This document shows positions 1 to 9,013 of a stretch of DNA of 34,262 nt, one piece after another. Below the pieces are notes generated by a model, which did not search any database, was not told where the DNA came from, and saw only the letters and a list, made by a program, of their open reading frames with translations. A program made the position numbers and the translations under genes. Location: the NCBI GenBank assembly GCA_029569495.1, contig JAKQTB010000147.1:1-34262 (forward strand), in the 5' to 3' direction. Every line of letters starts with the position of its first letter. Within the stretch, counting starts at the first letter, position 1. This DNA comes from Pseudomonadota bacterium (GTDB lineage: Bacteria > Pseudomonadota > Gammaproteobacteria > Burkholderiales > Methylophilaceae).

Positions 1-681
1 ATGCGGCGTGCCTTCAGCCGCCACTTCCCCATTGGCAACAAAATAAACATAATCAGCAATCAAAAAAGTTTCTTTTACGTCGTGCGAAACGATAATTGAA
101 GTCGCGCCTAGCGCGTCATTGAGGCTTCGAATTAAGTCACAAATCACACCCATTGAAATTGGGTCTAAGCCTGCAAAGGGTTCATCGTACATAATAATAT
201 TTGGGTCTAACGCAATTGCGCGCGCCAAGGCCACGCGCCGCGCCATGCCTCCAGAAAGCTCAGGTGGCGTTAATGTGTGCGCCCCGCGCAAACCTACCGC
301 ATTGAGTTTCATTAATACCAAGTCGCGAATCATTGACTCAGGCAAGTCGGTAAGTTCCCGCATCGGAAACGCAACGTTATCAAACACGCTTAAATCGGTG
401 AATAAAGCACCGTGCTGAAACAACATGCCCATTTCACGACGTAATTTAAAAATTCCGTCACGATCTTGCTGGTGCACAACTTGGCCTTCAACGCGTACTT
501 CGCCTTTGGTTGGTTTAATTTGTCCGCCAATTAAACGCAACAAGGTGGTTTTACCACTGCCACTACCGCCCATAATTGCCACCACTTTGCGACGCGGGAA
601 CACCATATTGATGCCTTTATGCAGCAAACGGCCTTTGTACCCAAAGGATAAATTATCAATCTCTACAATATTATTGGTCAT
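1..681 (-). CDS. mlaF: MlaF-like ABC transporter ATP-binding protein (3' end outside window)
   Basis: This is the ATPase of the Mla phospholipid-transport ABC complex, which works at the inner membrane with MlaE, MlaB and MlaD to keep outer-membrane lipid asymmetry. Reading the minus strand from the ATG at 681 gives about 227 codons before the window edge. Visible motifs are the Walker A GGSGSGKTT, a Q-loop in MLFQHGALF, the signature LSGGMARRVALARA, the Walker B IIMYDEPFAGLDP and the switch histidine in IIVSHD. The FQHGALF and PFAGLDPIS wording is typical of MlaF rather than of general importers. An in-frame stop lies a few codons upstream of the ATG, which fixes the start; no strong Shine-Dalgarno is visible. 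The rest of the mla operon would lie off the left edge. The family call is firm; the link to MlaE cannot be seen here. Confidence 0.9.
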   Translation of the reverse strand, partial: MTNNIVEIDNLSFGYKGRLLHKGINMVFPRRKVVAIMGGSGSGKTTLLRLIGGQIKPTKGEVRVEGQVVHQQDRDGIFKLRREMGMLFQHGALFTDLSVFDNVAFPMRELTDLPESMIRDLVLMKLNAVGLRGAHTLTPPELSGGMARRVALARAIALDPNIIMYDEPFAGLDPISMGVICDLIRSLNDALGATSIIVSHDVKETFLIADYVYFVANGEVAAEGTPH

Positions 682-830
682 GTTGCAGTGTTGTTTTTTC
701 TGATTTTAAGCACGACTTTTTACGAAGCCACTATTCTAAAACAATTTGGAGACTAAGCAAGCGCTTAAATTAGCTGCCGCTAAAGTTGATTTGTTTTGAG
801 TTAAGCGTCTATAAGCTGTTAGCCAACAAA

Positions 831-852
831 AAAGCCCGCGATTGCGGGCTTT
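831..852 (-). terminator. Rho-independent terminator after the prepilin gene
   Basis: A 7-bp GC-rich stem (AGCCCGC/GCGGGCT at 833-839 and 844-850) with a 4-nt loop is followed on the minus strand by a run of six T. It sits about 20 bp past the stop of the prepilin gene and before mlaF, so it separates the two transcription units. The plus strand also has T residues after the stem, so it may work in both directions. Confidence 0.85.
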
Positions 853-871
853 TTCTCAAACTAAAAATTAG

Positions 872-1519
872 TTAGAAAGTCATACAAACGGTATAAATAT
901 TTCCATCTACAACAGCTGTCGCCGCCACCCCTGCACCAGGGGTTCCGCTTACTACCGCTCTCACCGAGCCAGTACTTGTTTCACCATCATCCAAGTTTGC
1001 GTCCACTTGTTTTGCAAGCCTGCCAGACAGGTTGTCAGAACAAACCACATATGAACCAGACATTCCGGTAATCGTCGGAAAAGCAGCTGACCAGGACTGA
1101 ACGCCTAAGCGCCCATTTTCTGCATTATTAGGTAAAAAATCGGCGGCAGCTGTGTTAGTTGGACCCGTTGCCAAGCCTGCTAGTCGAACATGTTGCCAAA
1201 AAAGGGCTGACTCATCCGTTAATGTTGTTGAATTCCAAGCGCCTTCAATACGAGCATTTCCTACGGTGCCACCTGTTGTTGCTAAGGTTGCACCATTCAA
1301 ATGGGCTGCCACGTTGCCATCATCTCCGGGTAATGCACGGAATTTATCTTGATATCCATAAATAAAAACCTGCACGTTTTTAAATTCAGCAATAATACTT
1401 TTTGCTTTAGCGCTGTTAATCAGCTCCTGCCCTTTAAGCACACCACCTAGAAGCAAGCCGATAATCACTAGCACAATCGCCAGCTCAATCAAAGTAAAGC
1501 CTGTTTGTTGTTTTTTCAT
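872..1519 (-). CDS. Prepilin-type N-terminal cleavage/methylation protein (type IV pilin or pseudopilin-like)
   Basis: This 215-residue protein begins with a short basic leader and the type III signal motif MKKQQTGFTLIELAIVLVII. Prepilin peptidase (PilD) would cut after the Gly before FTLIE, leaving an N-methylated Phe and a Glu at position 5. The hydrophobic helix runs to about residue 30. The globular part has two cysteines in its C-terminal third (VVCSDN and the penultimate YTVCMTF), which could form the disulfide loop common in pilins. The ATG at 1519 is preceded by GGAAAA at good spacing; a TTG at 1531 is a less likely alternative. A sigma-54-type promoter lies about 85 bp upstream, consistent with PilR control. 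No other pilus gene is adjacent, so major pilin, minor pilin and T2SS-type pseudopilin cannot be told apart. Confidence 0.85.
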   Translation of the reverse strand: MKKQQTGFTLIELAIVLVIIGLLLGGVLKGQELINSAKAKSIIAEFKNVQVFIYGYQDKFRALPGDDGNVAAHLNGATLATTGGTVGNARIEGAWNSTTLTDESALFWQHVRLAGLATGPTNTAAADFLPNNAENGRLGVQSWSAAFPTITGMSGSYVVCSDNLSGRLAKQVDANLDDGETSTGSVRAVVSGTPGAGVAATAVVDGNIYTVCMTF

Positions 1520-1833
1520 ATAATTTTCCAAACCCGTTAATTATGTAAGTAAAACTGTTTTTAATGTTGTATATGATGCACTGTTTTACTGCTAGCAATT
1601 CTCATGCAAACATCATGCCAGCTGTGTTTTTACCATTTACTGACGCTTTTCTTGATAATTATTAACATTCTATCTGTTTTTTTGCTTTTTTCCATAGAAA
1701 ACTCTGCCGCCTGTGTTGATAATTTGACGATTGTGTCTAAATTTTAACATCGTCCAGTATGGTTAAATTGTAATGAATGCTATTACAATAACACGCTAGG
1801 TCGTTGTGAACATATCGCCAACTTCAATAATTG
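1520..1833. other. AT-rich divergent intergenic region between prepilin and histidine kinase genes
   Basis: These 314 bp separate two divergent genes. They contain the sigma-54 element at 1605-1620 and several T-rich tracts (about 1660-1695). I see no convincing sigma-70 promoter for the kinase gene, no RNA gene and no ORF of note. Confidence 0.6.
1605..1620 (-). promoter_or_regulatory. Sigma-54 (-24/-12) promoter of the prepilin gene
   Basis: On the minus strand the sequence TGGCATGATGTTTGCA matches the RpoN consensus TGGCAC-N5-TTGCA at all but one position, with exact spacing between the GG and GC dinucleotides. It would give a 5' leader of about 75 nt before the ATG at 1519. The PilR activator encoded at 23201-24622 needs such promoters. 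GTGTC at 1733-1737 and GTGTT at 1713-1717 resemble the short PilR half-sites described in Pseudomonas but are too short to be called. Confidence 0.7.
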
Positions 1834-3561
1834 ATGAGCCAAAAATTTATGCTTAGTCTATCTAAAATTTACCGTCGCATGTTTGATGATACCGATCGCC
1901 TGATGGCGCTCATGCTGCTCTCTCTCCATGCACTTATGATTTGGGGGGATAACAGTCAGTTTTTTAGCGCCTTGTTTTTATGCCACTATGGGTTCTTCTT
2001 ATTATGGCAACCTATATTTCATCACAACAAAAAACTCTCCTGGCCATCTATTTTAGTTGTTTTAATTGGTGCCACTTTTGCCTTGTATTATATGAATTGG
2101 TGGATTACCGCTTTTTGGATTGCCGGTCTATTTGCACTGATTGGCGGGCGCATTATTTCAGGCGAAACAACGCGTGCCAGATTACCTAATATTTTAGCGG
2201 CAACTTATTTACTTGCCGTGCTATTACTTTGGGTGGTGCCAAAACTGCTCAATGCAAAAGATGATTTAATCGCCGCTGAATTCTTACTGACTTATTTACT
2301 GCCTATTCTGCCATTGACCATTTTGTTTCTATCAGCAAAAAATAAGCCTGTTTCGCCAGCGCAGAATATCGACTTTTTCTATACGCTGCTGATTTATTTA
2401 GTGACGCTGATTATTATTTTAGGCGGCTTTGCGATTGGCGTGACTTGGCAAGTGCATTACGTAAAACTGCTGATTTATGTGGTGCTGGGCTTGGCGGTGA
2501 CCTTAGTTATGCTCAGCTGGTTATGGAACCCTAGCGAGACTTTTTCGGGCTTAGAGTTGCTCATGTCACGCTACTTATTAAGTCTAGGCCTGCCCTTTGA
2601 AGAATGGTTAAGAAAAATCGCCATGCATGCTGATTATGAATTAACCGCCAGTGATTTTTTAGAAGCCTCTATGCGCGAGCTAGCCGCTTTAAAATGGGTG
2701 AGCGGTGTACTTTGGGAGGTGGATGGCGCGAAACATCAAGCTGGTTTTGCTACGCTGCACATCTCCACCTTTAGCTTTCAGCAATTGCATCTCACACTTT
2801 ATTCACGCTGGCAGTTTAGCCCTGCCATGTATTTACACGTACAACTACTCACGCAAATCATGAGCGAATTCTATGAGGCCAAATGCCGTGAAGAAACTAT
2901 CAGCCAAAATACCTATATGCAAACGTTTTATGAAACAGGCTCACGCCTCACGCATGATATTAAAAATATTCTGCAGTCTTTAGGCACGTTAACTTCTGCC
3001 GCTGAACAAACGAGTGACGCTGAAGGTGACATTAGATTGATTGAATTGATTAAAAAACAATTACCAAGACTCAATCAGCGCCTTGCCGCCACGCTCACCA
3101 AGCTCGAGCGGCCAAGTGTTGAGAAAAAACGTCAGGCAAAAGTGGCCACTTGGTGGAAAAGCTTCAGGCAACTCAATAGCAACCATCAAATTCAGTTTGA
3201 ATCGCCTGCTGTTTTACCAAAAGCCGACATTGACCCAGACGTGCTCGATAGCGTGGTGGATAACTTAGTACAAAACGCGCTTGAAAAAGCCAAATTAGAA
3301 GCCAACACGCAAATAAAAGTGACCTTAATGCCATCCAACCACTTTTGCCTTGAAGTCACCGATACTGGCTCCGCCATGCCACAAGACATTGCAGAGCAGT
3401 TATTTAAATCACATGTCACTTCAAAAAATGGTTTAGGTGTGGGGTTGTATCACGCAGCGCAGCAGGCGAGTCAGGCTGGCTATGAATTAAGTTTGGTCGA
3501 TAATGTGAATGGTGAAGTGCGCTTTAGGCTAGAAATGTTAGCCCCTGAACAAGCCATTTAG
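1834..3561 (+). CDS. Membrane-bound sensor histidine kinase, orphan (PrsK-like architecture)
   Basis: This 575-residue protein has roughly eight hydrophobic segments between residues 15 and 230. A soluble middle part (about 260-365) follows, in the position and with the general look of a GAF-type sensor domain, and then a kinase core. The phospho-acceptor is probably H374 in SRLTHDIKNILQSL, the N box is DNLVQNALEKA, the G1 box is VTDTGSAMPQ, and the G2 box is NGLGVGLYHAA. The order many TM/GAF-like/HisKA/HATPase resembles PrsK of the exosortase A system, but no PrsR or exosortase gene is nearby, so this is only an architectural likeness. No response regulator is adjacent. I use the ATG at 1834; an ATG at 1849 is possible because neither has a strong ribosome-binding site. 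A degenerate palindromic repeat lies just downstream. Confidence 0.8.
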   Translation: MSQKFMLSLSKIYRRMFDDTDRLMALMLLSLHALMIWGDNSQFFSALFLCHYGFFLLWQPIFHHNKKLSWPSILVVLIGATFALYYMNWWITAFWIAGLFALIGGRIISGETTRARLPNILAATYLLAVLLLWVVPKLLNAKDDLIAAEFLLTYLLPILPLTILFLSAKNKPVSPAQNIDFFYTLLIYLVTLIIILGGFAIGVTWQVHYVKLLIYVVLGLAVTLVMLSWLWNPSETFSGLELLMSRYLLSLGLPFEEWLRKIAMHADYELTASDFLEASMRELAALKWVSGVLWEVDGAKHQAGFATLHISTFSFQQLHLTLYSRWQFSPAMYLHVQLLTQIMSEFYEAKCREETISQNTYMQTFYETGSRLTHDIKNILQSLGTLTSAAEQTSDAEGDIRLIELIKKQLPRLNQRLAATLTKLERPSVEKKRQAKVATWWKSFRQLNSNHQIQFESPAVLPKADIDPDVLDSVVDNLVQNALEKAKLEANTQIKVTLMPSNHFCLEVTDTGSAMPQDIAEQLFKSHVTSKNGLGVGLYHAAQQASQAGYELSLVDNVNGEVRFRLEMLAPEQAI

Positions 3562-3599
3562 ATGGGTTGAATTGACTTAAAAACAACCACTAAATCCTT

Positions 3600-3663
3600 C
3601 GAGAGAAAAACAATGCCCTGCGAGCCTTTATTTATAAGACTTTCAGAGCATCGCAAAAGGTTG
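3600..3663 (+). repeat. Dispersed palindromic repeat, copy A (degenerate)
   Basis: This is one of five related copies. The left flank CGAGAGAAAAAC is followed by the left arm ATGCCCTGCGAGCCTT (3613-3628), a 7-nt loop TATTTAT, a decayed right arm (3636-3651) and the right flank CGCAAAAGGTTG. The right arm pairs poorly near the loop (AAGACTTTC instead of AAGGCTCAC), so this copy looks old. A second ACAGGGCATT at 3672-3681 could pair with the left arm instead. It lies between the convergent kinase and cytochrome genes. Confidence 0.8.
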
Positions 3664-3679
3664 GTGTTAAAACAGGGCA

Positions 3680-3718
3680 TTAAAAAGCATTTAGGGTAAC
3701 GTTTCCGCTACCCTAAAT
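3680..3718 (-). terminator. Probable terminator of the cytochrome c4 gene
   Basis: A perfect 10-bp inverted repeat (ATTTAGGGTA at 3689-3698 and TACCCTAAAT at 3709-3718) has a 10-nt loop. On the minus strand it is followed by GCTTTTTAA. It begins about 60 bp past the stop codon of the cytochrome gene. The stem has few GC pairs, so strength is uncertain. Confidence 0.65.
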
Positions 3719-3776
3719 AAATCTTTATGGACTCCCAGACTCTCTCAATTCAGACGCATTACGTTTGCGTAAAAAT

Positions 3777-4409
3777 CTAGCGTAACCCTTGAATATAATC
3801 AGACACTGCCGCCATTTCAGCATCTGTCATTTTGGCAGAAATGACCATCATCATTGGTGCATTTGCGCGTTCACCTGAGCGAAACGCTTTGAGTTGCGCC
3901 AATGTGTAATCTGTATGTTGGCCGTTTACGCGCGGGAACTGCTTAGGAATACCCGCACCGTTTGCCCCATGGCAACTTGCACAGGCTGGCACATTGGTGG
4001 CAGCGACACCACCACGATAGATTTTTTCACCCAAAGAACCTTTGCCGTTAGTCGTTGCTTGCCCGAGCTTTAAACTTTGTTTTGAATAATAGGCCGCTAA
4101 GTTTTTCATGTCTTCATCACTTAACGCACCTGCAATACCCGCCATAACCGCGTTGGCACGTTTACCAGATTTAAATTCTGTGAGTTGCTTTTGCAGATAT
4201 TCAGGATGCTGACCCGCCAATTTTGGGTTCAGCGTAATCGCGCTGTTGCCATCGACTCCGTGGCAAGCCGAACAGACATTTTTAGCGGTTTCTTCAGCCG
4301 AATTGACCGCATCTGCCGCTTGCGCAGGCAAACTAAAAGCAAGGCTCAACATTAAACCCGTTAAACTTGCAGCCACTGAATTTAACCCTACCCTATGACG
4401 AAATTGCAT
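3777..4409 (-). CDS. Dihaem cytochrome c4-like protein
   Basis: This 210-residue exported cytochrome has two c-type haem-binding sites, CSACHG in the first half and CASCHG in the second, so it is a tandem of two similar class I domains as in cytochrome c4. Met residues in each half (VMAGIAG and MMMVISAKM) are candidates for the distal axial ligand. An N-terminal signal peptide with a hydrophobic core ends near AQAADA. Cytochrome c4 is a periplasmic electron carrier to terminal oxidases. I prefer the ATG at 4409 because GGGAG lies 6-8 nt upstream; a TTG at 4421 also extends the frame. It is divergent from engB, an order I recall from other betaproteobacteria. Confidence 0.88.
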   Translation of the reverse strand: MQFRHRVGLNSVAASLTGLMLSLAFSLPAQAADAVNSAEETAKNVCSACHGVDGNSAITLNPKLAGQHPEYLQKQLTEFKSGKRANAVMAGIAGALSDEDMKNLAAYYSKQSLKLGQATTNGKGSLGEKIYRGGVAATNVPACASCHGANGAGIPKQFPRVNGQHTDYTLAQLKAFRSGERANAPMMMVISAKMTDAEMAAVSDYIQGLR

Positions 4410-4556
4410 TACAGCTCCCAAAACTTAGGTTATTCAAAGAATTACTCAACATTTTAGCTAAAAAGACCCTTTCGTGATAGCATTTTTCACAGTTATTAAC
4501 TGCGCCTCACGTTTGAGGTTTCAAAGCAACACTTATCACTCAAGAATTGAAATTAA

Positions 4557-5198
4557 ATGCCATTGTTCCAAAACGCCACTTTTTTTATCTCCGCGCATCA
4601 CTTACGCGACTTACCGCCTGCAAGCGGCATTGAAGTGGCGTTTGCCGGGCGCTCAAACGCAGGAAAATCCAGCGCATTGAACACGTTAGCCAATCATAAT
4701 CGCCTCGCTTTTGTGAGTAAACAGCCAGGCCGCACACAGCTCATTAACTTTTTTACCCTTGGCAATGACCGCCATTTGGTTGATTTACCAGGCTATGGGT
4801 ACGCAAAAGTGCCAGAGGCGATGCGCGCGCACTGGCAAAATGTATTGGCACGTTACCTCAGTGAGCGCTCTAGCTTAGGTGGCTTGGTACTGGTCATGGA
4901 TAGCCGTCACCCACTCACCCCGCTAGACCGCCAAATGCTTGACTGGTTTTGCCCAAGTGGTAAACCAGTACATGTTTTACTCACTAAGTCTGACAAATTA
5001 TCACGTGGAGAAGCCTCACTGACACTCAACAAAGTTCGCAAAGAGTTAGTAGAAACTTGGGGTAACGCGTGCAGCATTCAGCTATTTTCTAGCTTGAAAA
5101 AACTTGGCGTGGAAGAAGCAGAAAAAGTGATTGGCAAATGGCTATTTGATGAAGACTCAAACTCTGGTGAAGACCATATCCCAAACACCGTGCCCTAA
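4557..5198 (+). CDS. engB: Ribosome biogenesis GTP-binding protein EngB (YsxC/YihA)
   Basis: This 213-residue TRAFAC-class GTPase is needed for large ribosomal subunit assembly in other bacteria. The G1 loop is GRSNAGKSS, the G2 region contains [11 protein letters not shown]3 is [11 protein letters not shown]4 is TKSDKLSRG and G5 is around FSSLKK, all in expected order. The length is normal for the family. The last 42 bp overlap the 3' end of the convergent trmB gene, so the two coding regions share DNA in opposite frames. Confidence 0.95.
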   Translation: MPLFQNATFFISAHHLRDLPPASGIEVAFAGRSNAGKSSALNTLANHNRLAFVSKQPGRTQLINFFTLGNDRHLVDLPGYGYAKVPEAMRAHWQNVLARYLSERSSLGGLVLVMDSRHPLTPLDRQMLDWFCPSGKPVHVLLTKSDKLSRGEASLTLNKVRKELVETWGNACSIQLFSSLKKLGVEEAEKVIGKWLFDEDSNSGEDHIPNTVP

Positions 5199-5942
5199 TT
5201 TAAGTCCGCGATTCTCAAATTTAGTCAGCGGGCGGTAGCTCGGTTTAGGCGCATAATTTTCTGCGGTATTGGTAAGCTGTGTTTCCGCACTCAGCACGGC
5301 TAACACCCACTCAGCGTATTCTTGCCAATCGGTTGCCACATGCAAATAGCCGCCCACTTTAAGTTTAGTACAAAGCAGTTTTACAAACTCTGCCTGGATC
5401 AACCGGCGCTTATGATGGCGTTTTTTGTGCCATGGGTCAGGGAAGAAAATATGTACGCCATCGAGGCTAGCGTCTGCCAGCATGTTTTGCAGCACTTCAA
5501 CCACATCATGCTGAATAATGCGAATATTGGTCAGTGCATGCGCTTCAATAAGCTTTAACAATGCGCCAACGCCTGGCGTATGTACTTCTGCGGCTAAAAA
5601 ATCACAATGGGGTAGCGTTTGCGCAATTTTTGCAGTTGTTTCTCCCATTCCAAAACCAATTTCTAGAATTTTAGCTGATGCTTGACGATGAAACACCGCA
5701 TTCAAATCAATTGGCTTGGCCGCATATTGAATACCAAATTTTGGCCAACCAATTTCAAGTGCGCGCTCCTGCCCTTTTGTCACACGCCCTTGGCGCAATA
5801 CAAAACTGCGAATGCGGCGATGTTTTAATTCGTCATTCGTACTTTTCTCGTCTTTAGGGATTTCTTGCAGGGATTGATGTTCAGTTTTGATATCGTTTGT
5901 CATAGCCGCCATTATACTTTTAATGGCTATATTTTGAATCAT
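5157..5942 (-). CDS. trmB: tRNA (guanine-N7-)-methyltransferase TrmB
   Basis: TrmB places m7G at position 46 in the variable loop of tRNAs using S-adenosylmethionine. The SAM-binding motif is [15 protein letters not shown], and the family motifs [15 protein letters not shown] and [11 protein letters not shown] are present. The listed frame gives 261 residues with an N-terminal extension that is charged and poorly conserved. ATG codons at 5942, 5912 and 5903 are all possible starts; none has a clear Shine-Dalgarno. The first lies only 6 bp after the stop of the upstream methyltransferase gene, so translation could be coupled. The 3' end overlaps engB by 42 bp. Confidence 0.94.
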   Translation of the reverse strand: MIQNIAIKSIMAAMTNDIKTEHQSLQEIPKDEKSTNDELKHRRIRSFVLRQGRVTKGQERALEIGWPKFGIQYAAKPIDLNAVFHRQASAKILEIGFGMGETTAKIAQTLPHCDFLAAEVHTPGVGALLKLIEAHALTNIRIIQHDVVEVLQNMLADASLDGVHIFFPDPWHKKRHHKRRLIQAEFVKLLCTKLKVGGYLHVATDWQEYAEWVLAVLSAETQLTNTAENYAPKPSYRPLTKFENRGLKLGHGVWDMVFTRV

Positions 5943-5948
5943 TAAGCG

Positions 5949-7133
5949 CTATAAGGTGTGCGATTTATCCCCAGTCAAAAATCCCATTAGCGGCGTATCT
6001 ATCTCTTTGGTAAAAGCAATAACTTTAAATAAATCGCCCATCTCAGCAGGAGATAACAGCTTTTGAGCCGCGGCCGCCAACGGGGCATAGCGTGCCATAT
6101 CAGTTGGGGAAACTTCAGACAACAGCGTCAAAATGCCGCAATTCATCAGAAACTGCGCCTGACTACAAAAGCCACTTAAACTTAGGCCACCCTTCACTGC
6201 AGCATGGGCAATGCTAGTGAAATCTACGTGGGCCGTGATATCTTGTAGCCCCACATAAATTAACGGGTCAGTGTGCGCATAGTGCTGATAATGGCACATC
6301 AGAGTACCCTGATTGCGCTGCGGATGATAATATTCACGTGCTGAAAAGCCGTAATCAATCATCAATATTGCGCCGTTTTTTAATATAGTGGCGAGTGAAG
6401 TCATTAATCCACTGGCGGCAGGGTTAATCTCTGTCGTATAACCCTCGGGTAAATTGAGGTTTGTCACTGCTTCAAATAGGCTTTTTTCACTTGGGGTGCC
6501 GTGTTGATTGATGGGTCGGTTTTGCCAAACAAGCTTGTGGTTGACTACGGCAATGCCGCACACTTCAATGCCATTGGCATGTTTATGTACGATGTTTACT
6601 GGAATTGCATCTAGCACCTCGTTACCAATCACAATGCCTGCAAACTGCTGCGGCAATTCGTTTAGCCATTCGACCCGTTGAAGCACATCTTGCGGCAATG
6701 TTTGCGATAAAGTTTCAAGCTGCACCTGCCGCAAGTGGTCACTTACTTCCAAAATAAAATAGCGTTCGGGCAAGCCATTTAATTTCGCCAATGTAAGTAA
6801 ACAGTCCGCCGCCAGCTTACCAGTGCCTGCACCAAGTTCTAGCACACTGCCTTGCGTTAATTGCAGGACTTGTATCATTTGATTTGCAAGCGTTTGCGCA
6901 AATAGCGGAGAAATTTGTGGTGCGGTCACAAAATCTCCGCCACCTTTTTTAATATCTCCGAACTTTTGGCTGCCTGCGCTGTAATATCCTAAGCCAGTCG
7001 CATATAACGCTAACTGCATAAATCGCGCAAAATCCAGCCAGCCTCCAGCGCTTTGGATTTCATCCTGAATCTTTAAGACAAGCTGCTCGCTATGTTTTTC
7101 GGCCTCAGGGGCTGGTTTAGGTAATGTGCTCAT
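5949..7133 (-). CDS. Class I SAM-dependent methyltransferase, MidA/NDUFAF7 family (DUF185)
   Basis: This 394-residue protein belongs to the family whose mitochondrial member NDUFAF7/MidA methylates an arginine of a complex I subunit. Visible features are FVTAPQISPLFAQ near residue 70, the SAM-binding glycine motif VLELGAGTGKLAADCL, GNEVLDAIPV, and the C-terminal IDYGFSAREYYHPQR with GLQDITAHVDF. The bacterial substrate is not settled, so I assign the family only. The gene precedes trmB by 6 bp on the same strand and diverges from a pteridine reductase gene across 42 bp, so promoters for both must lie in or near that short gap. Confidence 0.88.
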   Translation of the reverse strand: MSTLPKPAPEAEKHSEQLVLKIQDEIQSAGGWLDFARFMQLALYATGLGYYSAGSQKFGDIKKGGGDFVTAPQISPLFAQTLANQMIQVLQLTQGSVLELGAGTGKLAADCLLTLAKLNGLPERYFILEVSDHLRQVQLETLSQTLPQDVLQRVEWLNELPQQFAGIVIGNEVLDAIPVNIVHKHANGIEVCGIAVVNHKLVWQNRPINQHGTPSEKSLFEAVTNLNLPEGYTTEINPAASGLMTSLATILKNGAILMIDYGFSAREYYHPQRNQGTLMCHYQHYAHTDPLIYVGLQDITAHVDFTSIAHAAVKGGLSLSGFCSQAQFLMNCGILTLLSEVSPTDMARYAPLAAAAQKLLSPAEMGDLFKVIAFTKEIDTPLMGFLTGDKSHTL

Positions 7134-7175
7134 GGTCTTGGATTATAATAGCTAACAATTAGAATTGGATATTGC

Positions 7176-7928
7176 ATGATTGCAAACAACATAAATAAAG
7201 TAGTGCTCATTACGGGCGGCGCTAAACGCGTGGGCGCGGCAATATGCCGCCAACTACACGCTCAGGGTGCAAACCTGATGATTCATTATCGTAGTTCCAC
7301 CAGTGAAGCGCGCGCACTGCAAGCCGAGCTGAATTTACAACGCGCCAATTCTGTTGCCATCATTCAGGCTGATTTATTGGACATCGTCAATTTACCGCAT
7401 CTTATTGGACAAACCATCCATCATTTTGGCCGGCTTGACGTACTCATCAACAACGCCTCGACCTATTATCCCAGTGAAATCGGCCACATTGATGAAGCCA
7501 AGTGGCATGACCTCATGGGTAGTAATTTAAAGGCGCCTTTATTTTTATCGCAGGCCGCCACACCTGAGTTACGAAAAAACCATGGCTGCATTGTAAATAT
7601 TACCGATATGCATGTCGAAAGGCCCAAAAAGGGCTACATCGTCTATAGCGTAGCCAAAGCAGGCTTGGTCACGCTTACAAAATCACTCGCGCATGAATTG
7701 GGGCCTGAAGTACGCGTGAATGCGGTTGCCCCTGGCCCAGTGCAGTGGCCAGAAGATAATCCGCAGTTTGATGAGGTTTATCGGCAAAGGGTCATCAATC
7801 AAACCCTGCTCAAACGCGTGGGTGAGCCTGAAGATATTGCCAAAGCGGTGAAGTTTTTAATCTACGATGCCCCGTTTGTGACTGGCCATGTATTGGCTGT
7901 AGATGGCGGTCGCTCCTTAAACCTTTAA
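7176..7928 (+). CDS. Pteridine reductase-like short-chain dehydrogenase (FolM/PTR1 group)
   Basis: This is a 250-residue Rossmann-fold short-chain dehydrogenase/reductase. The NADP(H)-binding motif is TGGAKRVG; the Arg after the glycines is the form seen in pteridine reductases and FolM. NNAS follows in the middle, and the catalytic pair is the Tyr and Lys of YSVAK. The C-terminal part APGPVQWPEDNPQ and the final VDGGRSL also fit the pteridine reductase group. It likely reduces dihydropterins or dihydrofolate, but substrate is inferred from family likeness. It is followed 39 bp later by ttcA and is divergent from the MidA-like gene, a neighbourhood I recall from other betaproteobacteria. Confidence 0.82.
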   Translation: MIANNINKVVLITGGAKRVGAAICRQLHAQGANLMIHYRSSTSEARALQAELNLQRANSVAIIQADLLDIVNLPHLIGQTIHHFGRLDVLINNASTYYPSEIGHIDEAKWHDLMGSNLKAPLFLSQAATPELRKNHGCIVNITDMHVERPKKGYIVYSVAKAGLVTLTKSLAHELGPEVRVNAVAPGPVQWPEDNPQFDEVYRQRVINQTLLKRVGEPEDIAKAVKFLIYDAPFVTGHVLAVDGGRSLNL

Positions 7929-7967
7929 CTTTCTACTGAATTGAATAAATTTAGTAATCATCCTGAC

Positions 7968-8873
7968 ATGATTAAACACCTACCTGAAAATCACTCAAAT
8001 AACTTCATCAAACTACGGAATAGTTTGATTAGCGCCACTGGCAAAGCGATTGGCGACTACAATATGATTGAAGAAGGCGACACCGTGCTGGTGTGTATGA
8101 GCGGTGGCAAAGACTCTCACGCCATGCTCATGCTATTACTGGCACTGCAAGCGCGCGCGCCCATTGACTTTAAGTTGATTGCGATGAATCTTGATCAAAA
8201 GCAACCCGGTTTTCCGGCTGATATTTTGCCCGCCTATTTTGAAAAACTGGGCGTTGACTACCGCATTGTTGAAGCTGACACTTACTCTATCGTGAAAGAA
8301 AAAATCCCTGAAGGTAAAACCACCTGCTCACTCTGTTCACGATTACGCCGTGGCGTGATTTACACCACGGCCAAAGAACTCGGTGCAAATAAAATCGCGC
8401 TGGGCCATCACCGTGATGACATTGTAGAGACGTTATTTTTGAATCTATTTTTTGGTGCAAAGATGAAAGCCATGCCGCCTAAACTTTCCACCAATGATAA
8501 ACAAAACATTGTCATTCGCCCATTAGCATATTGCAGCGAAAAAGATATTGCCAGCTACGCGCGGCAAATGGACTTTCCAATTATTCCTTGCGATTTATGT
8601 GGTAGTCAAGAAAATTTACAACGCCAAAAAGTCAAGGAAATGCTTCATAGTTGGGAGCGCGAACAACCGGGCCGCATTAATAATATTTTTCGTGCCATTG
8701 GTAATGTTGAACCTTCTCACTTGGCCGACTTTAATCTTTATGACTTTAAAAATTTAAGTCAAGCCAAACCTGAAGATGAAGATCCGTTATTCGGCGACAT
8801 CGCCAACGAAGGTGCAGCACTGAGCATTAATAACACTGCTGGCACACGCATCGAATTTGTTAGAAATACATAA
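7968..8873 (+). CDS. ttcA: tRNA 2-thiocytidine biosynthesis protein TtcA
   Basis: TtcA is an ATP- and Fe-S-dependent enzyme that thiolates C32 in certain tRNAs. From the ATG at 7968 it has 301 residues. The PP-loop is SGGKDS at residues 45-50. The Fe-S cysteines are C120 and C123 in CSLC together with C208 and C211 in [26 protein letters not shown] and MPPKL are strongly conserved family blocks. A TTG at 7941 would add nine residues; neither start has a clear Shine-Dalgarno. The C-terminal 30 residues after [11 protein letters not shown] are acidic and variable. Confidence 0.95.
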   Translation: MIKHLPENHSNNFIKLRNSLISATGKAIGDYNMIEEGDTVLVCMSGGKDSHAMLMLLLALQARAPIDFKLIAMNLDQKQPGFPADILPAYFEKLGVDYRIVEADTYSIVKEKIPEGKTTCSLCSRLRRGVIYTTAKELGANKIALGHHRDDIVETLFLNLFFGAKMKAMPPKLSTNDKQNIVIRPLAYCSEKDIASYARQMDFPIIPCDLCGSQENLQRQKVKEMLHSWEREQPGRINNIFRAIGNVEPSHLADFNLYDFKNLSQAKPEDEDPLFGDIANEGAALSINNTAGTRIEFVRNT

Positions 8874-9013
8874 TGTTACAAATATTTCAATAAATTTGCG
8901 TAGTATGCGCGGTAACGTGTTGTCTTTTAGCTATTGACCTTGCTATTATCCAAGCTACAGACAACGTAGCACCGTATTCCAGCCCTTTTAAACATTCATT
9001 TTCCTAGGCTTGC

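Noticed and set aside
8934-8962. Sigma-70 promoter of topA (TTGACC with a downstream -10)
   Set aside because: The -35 is good, but the best -10 at suitable spacing (TACAGA) matches only three positions, so I do not list it.
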